Shown here: positions 1 to 6,142 of the stretch, in pieces | Layout of the letters: every line of letters starts with the position of its first letter | How positions within the stretch are numbered: position 1 is the stretch's first letter | From: Burkholderiales bacterium | Lineage (GTDB): Bacteria; Pseudomonadota; Gammaproteobacteria; Burkholderiales; Usitatibacteraceae | Assembly (NCBI GenBank): GCA_014378085.1 | Contig: JACMOJ010000270.1 | Coordinates: forward strand, 1 to 14,041 | DNA: 14,041 bases | Reading direction: 5' to 3' | The notes under the pieces: model-generated | Seen by the model: only the letters and a program-made list of their open reading frames with translations | What the model was told of the DNA's origin: nothing | Database searches by the model: none | Program-made: the position numbers and the translations under genes

Positions 1-186
1 ATGTCGCCAAACTGGAATATCAGCTTGTTTCATTACCGCAATCACGGCGCGGATGTTGGGCGTATTTTGGTCGGATTGCAAATTCCCAAAAACGAACGCG
101 CTGGGTTCAGCAAGTTTTTGAAAACGCTGGGTTATGCGTATGCCGATGAGACTAGCAACCCAGCGTATCGGATGTTTCTGCGGTAG
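1..186 (+). CDS. ilvA: Threonine dehydratase (biosynthetic), C-terminal fragment
   Basis: This is the 3' end of a gene that begins upstream of the window, so the ATG at position 1 is an internal codon. The 61 residues match the end of the ACT-like regulatory domain of biosynthetic threonine ammonia-lyase: 'WNISLFHYRNHGADVGR' near residues 5-21, then 'LGYAYADETSNPAYRMFL' at the C-terminus. IlvA is a cytoplasmic PLP enzyme that deaminates threonine to 2-oxobutanoate, the first committed step of isoleucine synthesis. In the known family this C-terminal domain binds isoleucine (inhibition) and valine. The PLP domain is outside the window, so catalysis cannot be checked. No T-tailed hairpin follows the stop; a short palindrome, TAGGCCTA, spans the stop codon. 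Confidence 0.93.
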   Translation: MSPNWNISLFHYRNHGADVGRILVGLQIPKNERAGFSKFLKTLGYAYADETSNPAYRMFLR

Positions 187-246
187 GCCTAATACTTTCC
201 ACTTCCACCCCCCCGCTCGTACTTAGCTAGGGCTAGCCGAATCCCG

Positions 247-261
247 TCAGTTGCGCACTGA
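247..261. promoter_or_regulatory. Inverted repeat, candidate HicB operator
   Basis: The sequence TCAGT-TGCGC-ACTGA is a perfect 5-bp inverted repeat around a 5-bp centre. It completely covers the proposed -35 box of the hicA promoter (TTGCGC, 251-256). HicB antitoxins with a ribbon-helix-helix domain bind operator repeats at their own promoter, so this is the natural autoregulation site. This is inference from position and symmetry. A second small palindrome, GGCTAGCC at 231-238, lies just upstream. Confidence 0.45.
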
Positions 262-279
262 TGTTACCGGCAGTATCAT
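251..279 (+). promoter_or_regulatory. Sigma70-like promoter of hicAB
   Basis: The -35 candidate is TTGCGC (251-256) and the -10 candidate is TATCAT (274-279, five of six consensus bases), separated by exactly 17 bp. The -10 box ends six bases before the hicA ATG, so transcription would start at or next to the A of the start codon. The only Shine-Dalgarno-like bases (CGGAG, 281-285) touch the ATG and would not be in such a transcript. Confidence 0.55.
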
Positions 280-285
280 TCGGAG

Positions 286-513
286 ATGACCGCCGCTGCG
301 AAGCTACTAAAAGCCATGCGCACCAATCCACAGGATTGGCAGCTTGCACAGTTGCAAACGGTGGCGCGCCAACATGGCATTGATTGGCGGCATGCAGGTG
401 GCAGCCACTGCGTCTTTGTACGCAACGATGGCAGGACGCTCCCCGTCCCGGCGCGTCGCCCAATCAAGCCCATTTACGTAAAGAAATTTTTAGAGCTTTT
501 AGAAGGCGGCTGA
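286..513 (+). CDS. hicA: Type II toxin-antitoxin system toxin, HicA family
   Basis: This 75-residue protein matches the longer variety of HicA mRNA interferases. HicA cleaves mRNA and tmRNA in the cytoplasm through a conserved histidine in a small dsRBD-like fold. Here that residue is most likely His41 in 'AGGSHCVFV' (37-45), followed by the basic, proline-rich strand 'LPVPARRPIKPIYVKKFLELLE' region at 52-73, typical of the family C-terminus. The start at 286 is the first possible ATG: an in-frame stop lies at 259-261 and no start codon lies between. It is toxin-first, with hicB beginning two bases after its stop, the usual hicAB arrangement. The start codon probably coincides with the transcription start. 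A downstream in-frame ATG at 316 would shorten the protein by ten residues and has no better ribosome site. Confidence 0.88.
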   Translation: MTAAAKLLKAMRTNPQDWQLAQLQTVARQHGIDWRHAGGSHCVFVRNDGRTLPVPARRPIKPIYVKKFLELLEGG

Positions 514-515
514 AT

Positions 516-881
516 ATGAGCAAACGCATTGAATACCCATTTGAAATTCGCCCGCTGACGATTGAAGAGGGCGGCGGCTTCTTAATTTCGTATCCGGATT
601 TTTCGGATTGCCTGGCAGATGGCGAAACTGTCGAGGAGGCGGTGGCAAGCGGGAAGGCCGCATTACGCGCCACCATTGCTGCGCTGAAAGCAAAGGACCA
701 CGCGGTTCCACAGCCCAACAGCGGCGGTGTGGCCTCCGGCAAATTCGTCGCGCGTGTGCCGAAGACGGTTCATGCGCGCCTAGCAACGCGGGCAAAGGCC
801 GAGGGCGTCTCCCTCAATACATTGGTATTAACGTTTATCGCCGAGGGGTTGGGTCGCAAGGAACGGCGCGCACTTGAATAG
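516..881 (+). CDS. hicB: Type II toxin-antitoxin system antitoxin, HicB family
   Basis: This 121-residue protein has the two-part HicB layout. Residues 5-60 form the degenerate RNase-H-like toxin-binding domain, with the signature 'GGGFLISYPDFSDCLADGETVEEA' region at 19-42. Residues 74-112 form a ribbon-helix-helix DNA-binding segment: 'GKFVARVPKTVHARLATRA' followed by 'GVSLNTLV'. HicB neutralises HicA and represses the operon. It starts two bases after the hicA stop, with a purine-rich stretch (AGAAGGCGG, 501-509) as ribosome site, so translation is probably coupled. Reading further upstream in this frame would run through the hicA gene, so the ATG at 516 is preferred. The likely target is the inverted repeat at 247-261. 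Confidence 0.9.
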   Translation: MSKRIEYPFEIRPLTIEEGGGFLISYPDFSDCLADGETVEEAVASGKAALRATIAALKAKDHAVPQPNSGGVASGKFVARVPKTVHARLATRAKAEGVSLNTLVLTFIAEGLGRKERRALE

Positions 882-972
882 TAGTTTGCGCGGGCCTAAT
901 CGATTTTTGCATCCGGCCGAGCGCTGACCATTATGCGGCGGAGCTCGAAGTACTCGATCAAAAAAGTGTCCA

Positions 973-1018
973 AGGGGCGGGCACTTCCGGCCCAAAGCGC
1001 TTGGAAACGCCCGCCCCT
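973..1018 (-). terminator. GC-rich hairpin, possible terminator of the small cysteine-protein gene
   Basis: AGGGGCGGGC (973-982) and GCCCGCCCCT (1009-1018) form a perfect 10-bp stem. An inner TTCC/GGAA stem (985-988 with 1003-1006) extends it beyond a 2x2 mismatch. On the minus strand it lies ten bases after the stop of the small protein and is followed, after seven bases, by six T (960-965 as A on the plus strand). The offset T-run makes it an imperfect intrinsic terminator. On the plus strand no T-run follows, although it could still stabilise the end of the hicAB mRNA. Confidence 0.5.
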
Positions 1019-1027
1019 ATTATTGAT

Positions 1028-1165
1028 CTACTTGTTGTTACCCGCTGATTTTTCAGCCTTCTTTTCTTCTGGCTTGTAGTCGCCGATCACCCCCTTGAGC
1101 GGGCAGGGTTTATAGATCGGGCATTTTGCGCAGCCGGAAACGAGCGCGAGGGGACAAAGTGTCAT
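1028..1165 (-). CDS. Small cysteine-motif protein, 45 residues, function unknown
   Basis: The minus strand encodes 45 residues beginning MTLCPLALVSGCAKCPIYKP and continuing with CPLKGVIGDYKPEEKK, then a hydrophilic Lys/Ala tail. The cysteines at 4, 12, 15 and 21 give C-X7-C-X2-C-X5-C, with three of the four followed by proline, which suggests metal or Fe-S binding or a redox role. I recall similar very short 'CPLAL...GC..CP...CP.K..IGDYKP' proteins in other proteobacteria, but I know of no assigned function. The start at 1165 is chosen because GGAG lies six bases upstream; an in-frame ATG four codons earlier lacks such a site. It stands alone between hicAB and the DUF2141 gene, is transcribed against both, and is followed by a hairpin. 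There is no membrane segment or signal peptide. Confidence 0.75.
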   Translation of the reverse strand: MTLCPLALVSGCAKCPIYKPCPLKGVIGDYKPEEKKAEKSAGNNK

Positions 1166-1501
1166 GGCGTTCTCCATCTAAGAGGTGTGTTTTGTCGGCT
1201 TGTACGAGAGCTTGCGCACGCAGTTTACGCGTCTTCATTGTCCGTCGTTGCGTATGCGCGTTTGCTCTTCATCTGCCCTGCGCTTCCCGTCGCCTCACCT
1301 GCCTGTCGCCTTCCTAGCCCCGTCTCGCTAGCCGCGCCTTATCCTGACGCCGCTCGCGCCTAGCTTTTGCATTTCGCGCCGCTTTTGCGCAAACCATCGC
1401 ATTTTTAGACAGTGCCACCGGTCGTCTCGGCAAACTTCGCCCAGTTGCTCAGCCACCACCCCAGACCCCCGGTCCCGTCCAATCCTGCAAGGAGAATCCC
1501 A
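1166..1501. other. Intergenic region without a supported gene
   Basis: These 336 bases separate the divergent small cysteine protein and the DUF2141 gene, so both promoters should lie here. The plus strand is pyrimidine-rich. I see no convincing coding sequence. A weak candidate promoter for the DUF2141 gene is TTGCGC (1385-1390), 17 bp, then GACAGT (1408-1413); only the -35 half resembles the hicA promoter. No clear promoter is visible for the minus-strand gene. Confidence 0.4.
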
Positions 1502-1951
1502 ATGTCGAAATTGCCGCAAGCCCAATCCCCAATTTTCCGCAGCCTCGCGGTCGCGGCGTTTTGTATCAGTAGCGCGTTTGCCAGCAGCGCGAACGCGGGA
1601 AACCTCACCATCGACATCAAAGGCGTTGGTGACAAGGGAAACGTGAAGGTGGCGTTGTACAAACAAACCGATAAGTGGATGCGTCAAGCCTCCGGTGGTG
1701 GTCAAACCGTGCCAGCAAAAAAAGACGGCGTTTCCGTGACGTTTGAGGACGTGCCAGACGGTGAATACGCGGTGTCACTGTTTGTGGATGAAAACGGCAA
1801 CGGCAAGCTCGATAGCAACGCAATTGGCATCCCGATCGAACCCTATGCGTTTTCAAACGATGCCACAGGTGCATTCGGCCCACCGACTTTCGAGCAGTCG
1901 AAGTTTGTGGTGACCAAAGACGCCAAAACCATCGTCATCAATATCAAGTAA
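1502..1951 (+). CDS. DUF2141 domain protein, exported
   Basis: This 149-residue protein has an N-terminal export signal: a hydrophobic stretch at about 13-31 ending in 'SANAG', with likely cleavage near residue 32. The mature part is a DUF2141 (PF09912) beta-sandwich domain. It carries the family's characteristic 'DENGNGKLDSNAIGIPIEPYAF' region at 96-117, whose Asp96, Asn98, Asn100 and Asp104 resemble a calcium-binding DxNxNxxxD loop. The start at 1502 has a strong ribosome site (AAGGAGA, 1489-1495), and an upstream in-frame start would add an unlikely N-terminus. The carotenoid oxygenase gene starts ten bases after its stop, so the two should be co-transcribed. Family function is unknown; a periplasmic or surface partner for the oxygenase, perhaps a binding protein, is only inference. 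Confidence 0.88.
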   Translation: MSKLPQAQSPIFRSLAVAAFCISSAFASSANAGNLTIDIKGVGDKGNVKVALYKQTDKWMRQASGGGQTVPAKKDGVSVTFEDVPDGEYAVSLFVDENGNGKLDSNAIGIPIEPYAFSNDATGAFGPPTFEQSKFVVTKDAKTIVINIK

Positions 1952-1961
1952 CGAGACCACC

Positions 1962-3494
1962 ATGAACCGTCGCCACTTTTTCCAATCGGTGGGTGCGGCT
2001 GCGGCCACCGTCGCCACCGTCGCCTCGGCCTCCGCGCTGCCTGCCGTCGCGCAGACACCTGCGGCAAGCACCTCCAAGCGCAAAGCACTCTTTAACGGGT
2101 CGCCGCGAATGACGCCGTTACGCGGCTACGCTGGGCAGGATGTGTCGTGTGAACGGGCTGCGATTGAAGGCAAAGTGCCTGATGCCCTGCGTGGCACGTT
2201 CTACCGAAACGGCCCCGGCCTGTTTGAGCGTGGCCTCGGTGTGAACAAGCAGCGTTACAGCCATTGGTTTGACGGTGACGGTTTAGTCAACGCTTGGCGA
2301 TTCACCGACAAAGGCGTCTCGCATCAAGCGCGGTTTGTGCAAACCAAGAAGTTTCTGGCAGAACAAGCGGCGAATGAATTCTTAGCGCCGTCGTTTGGTT
2401 CTGCGATCAAAGCCAAACTGCCGGTGCGTAACAGCGATGATGTCAACACCGCCAACACCAACGTCTATAAATTAGGCGATCGGCTGCTCGCGCTGTGGGA
2501 GGGCGGCTCGGCAACGGCCATGAATCCGGACACGTTGGAGACTACCGGCATCGTGGCGTGGACACCCGAGTTAAAACACATGCCGTTTTCAGCTCACCCA
2601 AAAATTGACCCCGACGGCACGTTCTGGAACTTTGGCACGTTGATGGGCAAGATGGTGCTCTACCACCTATCGGGCAAAGGCGATTTGATCAAACACGCGG
2701 TGATTGATGCACCCGCTGGCGGCATGGTGCATGACTTCGCGGTTACCCATAAGCACCTCGTGTTTTTGTTGCCACCCATCGGCATCGACTACGCGGCCAT
2801 GCGTAATGGCGCGGCGTTTGGTCAGGCGCTGACGTGGAAGGCCAACGAATCAACCAAGGTCTTGATCGTGGATCGCAACGATTTCTCGAAGCGGCGTATT
2901 TTGGAAATGCCCGCGTTTATGGTGTTTCACTTCGGTAACGCGTGGGAAGCCAACAACGTCATTCACGTCGATTTTGTGCAGTCCAAAGACTTGGCCATCA
3001 TGAGCGACTTGATGCCGCGCATGATGCGCGGCGAAACGGTGGCGCCTGACCGCTCCAACCCGGCGTTTGTCACCATCGACTTGAACCGTGGCACCTGTTC
3101 TATCAGTTTGCGTGACGAGAATTGTGAGTTCCCGCGGGTCGACCCACGATTTGTCGGGCTGCGTCACCGCAATGTGTACTACCCCGTGGGTACCGGGGCG
3201 CGTGAGGAAGGCTTTGGTTTTGGCGGCGTGATGCGGGTCGATACAGATTCTGGCAAGGTGGACCGTTTTAACTTTAGCGAAGAAGTGGCGTTAGAAGAGC
3301 ACGTGATGGTGCCGAAACCCGGTTCAACGCGTGAGGGGGAGGGCTGGCTGGTCGGAGTTGGTTTTGATGTCGCCGCGCAACAGACTTTCGCCACAGTGTT
3401 TGATGCGCTGAATCTGGCGGCAGGCCCACAAGCGCTAGTGCGGCTGCCGTACTGGATGCCGGTTTGTTTTCACGGGCATTTCCATTCGACTTAA
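1962..3494 (+). CDS. Carotenoid oxygenase family protein with Tat signal
   Basis: This 510-residue protein belongs to the carotenoid cleavage/RPE65 family (PF03055), non-haem iron enzymes that split carotenoid or stilbene double bonds with O2. The family has four iron-ligand histidines on a seven-bladed propeller. The best matches here are His212 ('SAHPK'), His257 ('GGMVHDF'), His323 ('VFHFGN') and His504 ('FHGHFH', six residues before the C-terminus). 'GTFYRNGPG' at 78-86 and 'HWFDGDGLV' at 101-109 are typical N-terminal blocks. The start 'NRRHFFQ' followed by a long Ala/Val stretch to 'AVAQ' (about residue 31) is a clear twin-arginine signal, so the enzyme should fold in the cytoplasm with its iron and act in the periplasm. 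It follows the DUF2141 gene by ten bases. No carotenoid synthesis gene is in the window, so the substrate is unknown. Confidence 0.92.
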   Translation: MNRRHFFQSVGAAAATVATVASASALPAVAQTPAASTSKRKALFNGSPRMTPLRGYAGQDVSCERAAIEGKVPDALRGTFYRNGPGLFERGLGVNKQRYSHWFDGDGLVNAWRFTDKGVSHQARFVQTKKFLAEQAANEFLAPSFGSAIKAKLPVRNSDDVNTANTNVYKLGDRLLALWEGGSATAMNPDTLETTGIVAWTPELKHMPFSAHPKIDPDGTFWNFGTLMGKMVLYHLSGKGDLIKHAVIDAPAGGMVHDFAVTHKHLVFLLPPIGIDYAAMRNGAAFGQALTWKANESTKVLIVDRNDFSKRRILEMPAFMVFHFGNAWEANNVIHVDFVQSKDLAIMSDLMPRMMRGETVAPDRSNPAFVTIDLNRGTCSISLRDENCEFPRVDPRFVGLRHRNVYYPVGTGAREEGFGFGGVMRVDTDSGKVDRFNFSEEVALEEHVMVPKPGSTREGEGWLVGVGFDVAAQQTFATVFDALNLAAGPQALVRLPYWMPVCFHGHFHST

Positions 3495-3504
3495 CGCAAA
3501 CAAA

Positions 3505-3544
3505 GACGGGCGTTTTCAGCATTTTTTAGCTGAGAAGGTCCGTC
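3505..3544 (+). terminator. Hairpin after the carotenoid oxygenase gene
   Basis: The arms TTTTCAGC (3513-3520) and GCTGAGAA (3529-3536) pair with one G-U around a T-rich eight-base loop. Outer arms GACGG (3505-3509) and CCGTC (3540-3544) extend the stem beyond a 3x3 mismatch. It begins ten bases after the stop codon. No T-run follows, so it may be a factor-assisted terminator or a 3'-end stabilising structure rather than a canonical intrinsic terminator. Confidence 0.4.
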
Positions 3545-3729
3545 GTTGCTAGAGTTTGCAAATTTTTAATTGTGTCTACAAAGGCATCGGCACCGTTTGC
3601 GCCGCGTGGCTACCACCCGCGCCACGGTTGGACCAATCGTCGTAATGTATACGCGGCGGAACCCACAACCGCGGTAAATTGGCGGCATCGGATGAGCCGA
3701 AGGCACAATCCACACACGAGGAGGACAAC

Positions 3730-4092
3730 ATGAGCTTAAACCCCATCAAACCACTGACCGACGCGATTACATTCCCGTTTACGTTTATCTACGTGGTGGG
3801 GTTGTGTGCATTCATCAATTACTTCACTTCACCCGGCCAATGGTGGGTGCAGTGGGTTGCCTTTGGGATGGGCATTGCGCTCATCGGTATTTGGTTTCGC
3901 GCCTTCAAGTTTCTCGTGGCCACGGTTGGCGTGGCCGCAGTGGGTTACTTTATCTATCGTTGGTGGAAAAACCGAGAGTCGATGAACGCTAAGGCTGCTG
4001 CCGAGACAGCATTCGCCGAAGCCCAGCAATTGCCAGCGCGTAACCTCGCCGGCGCTGGCAAGTCGACAACGATCATCGACGTCGAACGCTGA
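3730..4092 (+). CDS. Small membrane protein, 2TM-domain-like, signalling-operon partner
   Basis: This 120-residue protein has three likely membrane segments: about residues 12-30 ('FTFIYVVGLCAFINYF'), 38-55 ('VQWVAFGMGIALIGIWF') and 58-76 ('KFLVATVGVAAVGYFIY'). The remaining 45 residues are a soluble, Ala-rich tail. The first two segments, with a 'SPGQWWVQWV' turn and 'GMGIAL', resemble the 2TM domain (PF13239), which in other bacteria is often next to or fused with LytS-type kinases. The start at 3730 is set by a strong ribosome site, GAGGAGGA (3718-3725); an in-frame TTG at 3679 would only add a hydrophilic stretch and has no such support. The kinase gene starts 20 bases after its stop. A role as a membrane partner or modulator of the kinase is inferred from position. 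The family match is moderate. Confidence 0.75.
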   Translation: MSLNPIKPLTDAITFPFTFIYVVGLCAFINYFTSPGQWWVQWVAFGMGIALIGIWFRAFKFLVATVGVAAVGYFIYRWWKNRESMNAKAAAETAFAEAQQLPARNLAGAGKSTTIIDVER

Positions 4093-4112
4093 TAGTTCAA
4101 CACCTAACGGTA

Positions 4113-5309
4113 ATGGGAACCTCCATGGCAACAGCCCACGACGCCCCGGCGATTAACCACGATGCCGCGCGCGCCGCGATGGTCAAGTTGAAATTCGACG
4201 TGGAGGGGCAGGACTTCCATCCGCTAGAAGTCATTCCCTTGTTCCGCCGCTGGCCGCGTAGTTTTGTTCGTAACTTGGTCTATACGCTAATTTTCAACGC
4301 GATGTTCGCGGCCTTCTTCACGATGATGGGCATGCTGTCGACCCGTGTGAAGTCGGTTGATCAGTTGTGGTCGCTTTTCGGCCACAATTTGGTAATTGGC
4401 AACATCATCGGCTTTTCATTTTGGGCGGTGATGCACTGGCTGGGTCCGCTCCTGCGTAAGGTAAACGCGCTTGGGTTTTTTGCGGTGGCGCTGTTCTATG
4501 CGGTGTTGGGCACGTTTATTGCGACGGGAAGTTTTTTTCTGCTGTCGCTTTTCCCCGGCTATGAAGGCATGAATCGCTGGTTGTTTACCACCCAGCAGTT
4601 CTTTACGAGCTTCACAATATCGTTGGTTGTCTCGTTGGTGTTGGCGTCGTCCTGGCGAAATCGCGTAAATGAATTGAATGGTCAAATTGCGATTGCGGAC
4701 GAGCGTGCTCGTGTGACCAGCGCCGAGCGTGCTGCGACACAGGCAAACCTGCGCGCATTGCAGGCGCAGATTGAGCCGCATTTCTTGTTCAATACCTTGG
4801 CGAATGTAACGAGCCTCATTTACACCCGGCCCGACGACGCCAAACATATGTTGGAGGAGTTCATCGCGTATCTGCGCGAATCACTCGCCACCACGCGTGA
4901 AAATGAAACGACGTTGGCGCAAGATTTTTTGTTGATGCAGCGCTTTCTAGCGGTGTTGAAAGTTCGCATGGGTAATCGATTACAAGTGCGTGTCGAACTA
5001 CCGGATGAGCTTCAGTCATTCGCGCTGCCGCCGATGCTGATTCAGCCGTTGGTCGAGAACGCGATCAAACATGGGGTGGAGCCAAAAATAGAGGGTGGTG
5101 AGGTTTTGCTAAGAGCCACCAAGCTTGTTGACGCGGTTGCCATTGAAGTTGTTGACACCGGCATGGGTTTCAAAAACAGCACGTTGAATGGCATCGGTTT
5201 GCAAAACGTGCGCGAACGCCTGCAAAAACTCTACGACGGCAGGGCGACACTCTCCATCGAAGACAATTTGCCGAGCGGCACCAAAATTTGCATTCGAATT
5301 CCCGCATAG
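4113..5309 (+). CDS. LytS/YehU-type sensor histidine kinase
   Basis: This is an integral-membrane kinase of 398 residues. Four hydrophobic segments lie at about 53-74, 91-110, 119-147 and 163-181, followed by a short coiled-coil-like stretch (about 182-215). The His_kinase domain (PF06580) has 'QAQIEPHFLFNTLAN' with phospho-acceptor His223. The ATPase domain has the N box 'LVENAIKHG' (Asn316), the G1 box 'DTGMGF' (348-353) and the G2 box 'NGIGLQNVRERL' (359-370). All key residues are present. There is no recognisable periplasmic sensor domain, so the signal is probably sensed within the membrane or through the 2TM partner upstream. It should phosphorylate the LytTR regulator encoded next. An alternative start at 4125, with GGGAA five bases upstream, has better ribosome support and would remove four residues. 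Confidence 0.92.
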   Translation: MGTSMATAHDAPAINHDAARAAMVKLKFDVEGQDFHPLEVIPLFRRWPRSFVRNLVYTLIFNAMFAAFFTMMGMLSTRVKSVDQLWSLFGHNLVIGNIIGFSFWAVMHWLGPLLRKVNALGFFAVALFYAVLGTFIATGSFFLLSLFPGYEGMNRWLFTTQQFFTSFTISLVVSLVLASSWRNRVNELNGQIAIADERARVTSAERAATQANLRALQAQIEPHFLFNTLANVTSLIYTRPDDAKHMLEEFIAYLRESLATTRENETTLAQDFLLMQRFLAVLKVRMGNRLQVRVELPDELQSFALPPMLIQPLVENAIKHGVEPKIEGGEVLLRATKLVDAVAIEVVDTGMGFKNSTLNGIGLQNVRERLQKLYDGRATLSIEDNLPSGTKICIRIPA

Positions 5310-5323
5310 CCACCGCGCGCACG

Positions 5324-5339
5324 AAGCTCACCTGAGCTT
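5324..5339 (+). repeat. Perfect inverted repeat between kinase and regulator genes
   Basis: AAGCTCA-CC-TGAGCTT is a 7-bp perfect inverted repeat in the 60-base gap between the two signalling genes, 30 bases before the regulator ATG. It could form a small hairpin in the mRNA that tunes regulator expression, or be a protein-binding site. No T-run follows, so it does not look like a terminator. Confidence 0.5.
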
Positions 5340-5369
5340 TGGCAAGAGACAACGTAGGCACAAACGACG

Positions 5370-6140
5370 ATGACGATTAAAGCAATATTGGCGGATGACG
5401 AACAAAACCTTACCGACTATCTGAAACAACGCTTGAGCCAAATGTGGCCAGCACTTAAGGTCGTTGCTAGCGCTGTAAATGGCCCCGAAGCACTGCGGCT
5501 TATCGATGACCACGCACCCGAGGTGGTGTTTCTCGACATCAAGATGCCTGGGCTGACCGGCTTGGAGGTCGCGGGTCGTATTGATTCCAAGACGCACGTC
5601 GTGTTCGTCACCGCGTACGATCAATACGCAGTTGATGCGTTTGACCGACAAGCTGTCGATTATTTGTTGAAGCCGGTCACCGATGAGCGTTTGCAACGCA
5701 CGATTTCACGATTGCAAGAGAAGTTGGCGAACAAAGAATCACCGCAAGACGTCGCCGCAATTCTGGCCTCGATTGCGAAGGTGTTGCCAAATGCAAAGAA
5801 CAGCTATTTGCGCTGGATTCGTGCGTCAGTCGGTGAGCTGACAAAACAAATCGCGGTGGATGATGTGCTGTATTTTCAAGCGCAGGACAAGTACGTGAGT
5901 GTTTATACCAATGAGGGCGGGAAGGAGACTGAGTCCTTGATTCGCACGCCGCTGTCTGAACTCCTTGAGCAGCTGGACGCAGACCGTTTCTGGCAGATTC
6001 ACCGCTCCACCGTTGTAAATGTAGAGTGCATCGCCGGAACCACCCGCGACGTGATGGGCCGGACAACGGTGAAGTTAAAAGAATCAAAGACCGAATTGCC
6101 AGTTAGCCGCGCCTACGGACATCTGTTTAAGCAGATGTAG
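5370..6140 (+). CDS. LytTR-family response regulator
   Basis: This 256-residue protein has a receiver domain (about 3-115) and a C-terminal LytTR DNA-binding domain (about 146-254). In the receiver the acidic pair is Asp9-Asp10, the phospho-acceptor is Asp56 ('VVFLDIKMPG'), the switch threonine is Thr81 ('VTAYDQYA') and the lysine is Lys101 ('LLKPV'). The LytTR part shows 'DVLYFQAQDKYVSVYT' (165-180) and 'FWQIHRSTVVNV' (207-218), the most recognisable block of the family. It is the cognate regulator of the kinase upstream and binds DNA as a dimer, usually to direct repeats. Its target genes cannot be read from the window. The ATG at 5370 has no strong ribosome site. Its last 14 bases overlap the 3' end of the convergent DUF2238 gene. 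Confidence 0.93.
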   Translation: MTIKAILADDEQNLTDYLKQRLSQMWPALKVVASAVNGPEALRLIDDHAPEVVFLDIKMPGLTGLEVAGRIDSKTHVVFVTAYDQYAVDAFDRQAVDYLLKPVTDERLQRTISRLQEKLANKESPQDVAAILASIAKVLPNAKNSYLRWIRASVGELTKQIAVDDVLYFQAQDKYVSVYTNEGGKETESLIRTPLSELLEQLDADRFWQIHRSTVVNVECIAGTTRDVMGRTTVKLKESKTELPVSRAYGHLFKQM

Positions 6141-6142
6141 GC
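6111..6142. terminator. Hairpin spanning both convergent stop codons
   Basis: ACATCTG (6119-6125) and CAGATGT (6132-6138) form a perfect 7-bp stem around a 6-base loop. GCCT (6111-6114) pairs with AGGC (6139-6142), leaving a 4-base bulge. The structure contains the TAG of the response-regulator gene and the TAA of the opposing DUF2238 gene. Neither strand has a T-run after it. It could act on transcripts from both sides as a 3'-end structure. Confidence 0.45.

Noticed and set aside
384..515. An N-terminal extension of HicB reading from 384
   Set aside because: It would overlap most of hicA in another frame and yields an unrelated Arg/Pro-rich stretch; the ATG at 516 begins the normal HicB domain.
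1126..1317. Plus-strand open frame opposite the small cysteine protein and its upstream region
   Set aside because: It is Arg/Cys/Ser-rich without family resemblance, has no ribosome site, and is explained as the antisense shadow of the minus-strand small gene plus pyrimidine-rich spacer.
3679..3729. A TTG start for the 2TM-like protein
   Set aside because: The ATG at 3730 has GAGGAGGA at good spacing, while the extension adds only a hydrophilic tail and contains that ribosome site.
3580..3730. LytTR-type binding sites before the signalling operon
   Set aside because: One word resembling the LytTR half-site occurs (CACCGTTTGC region), but no second copy at the expected spacing was found.
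4416..4847. Long minus-strand open frame inside the histidine kinase gene
   Set aside because: The plus strand encodes a complete kinase with all motifs; the antisense product has no recognisable domain.
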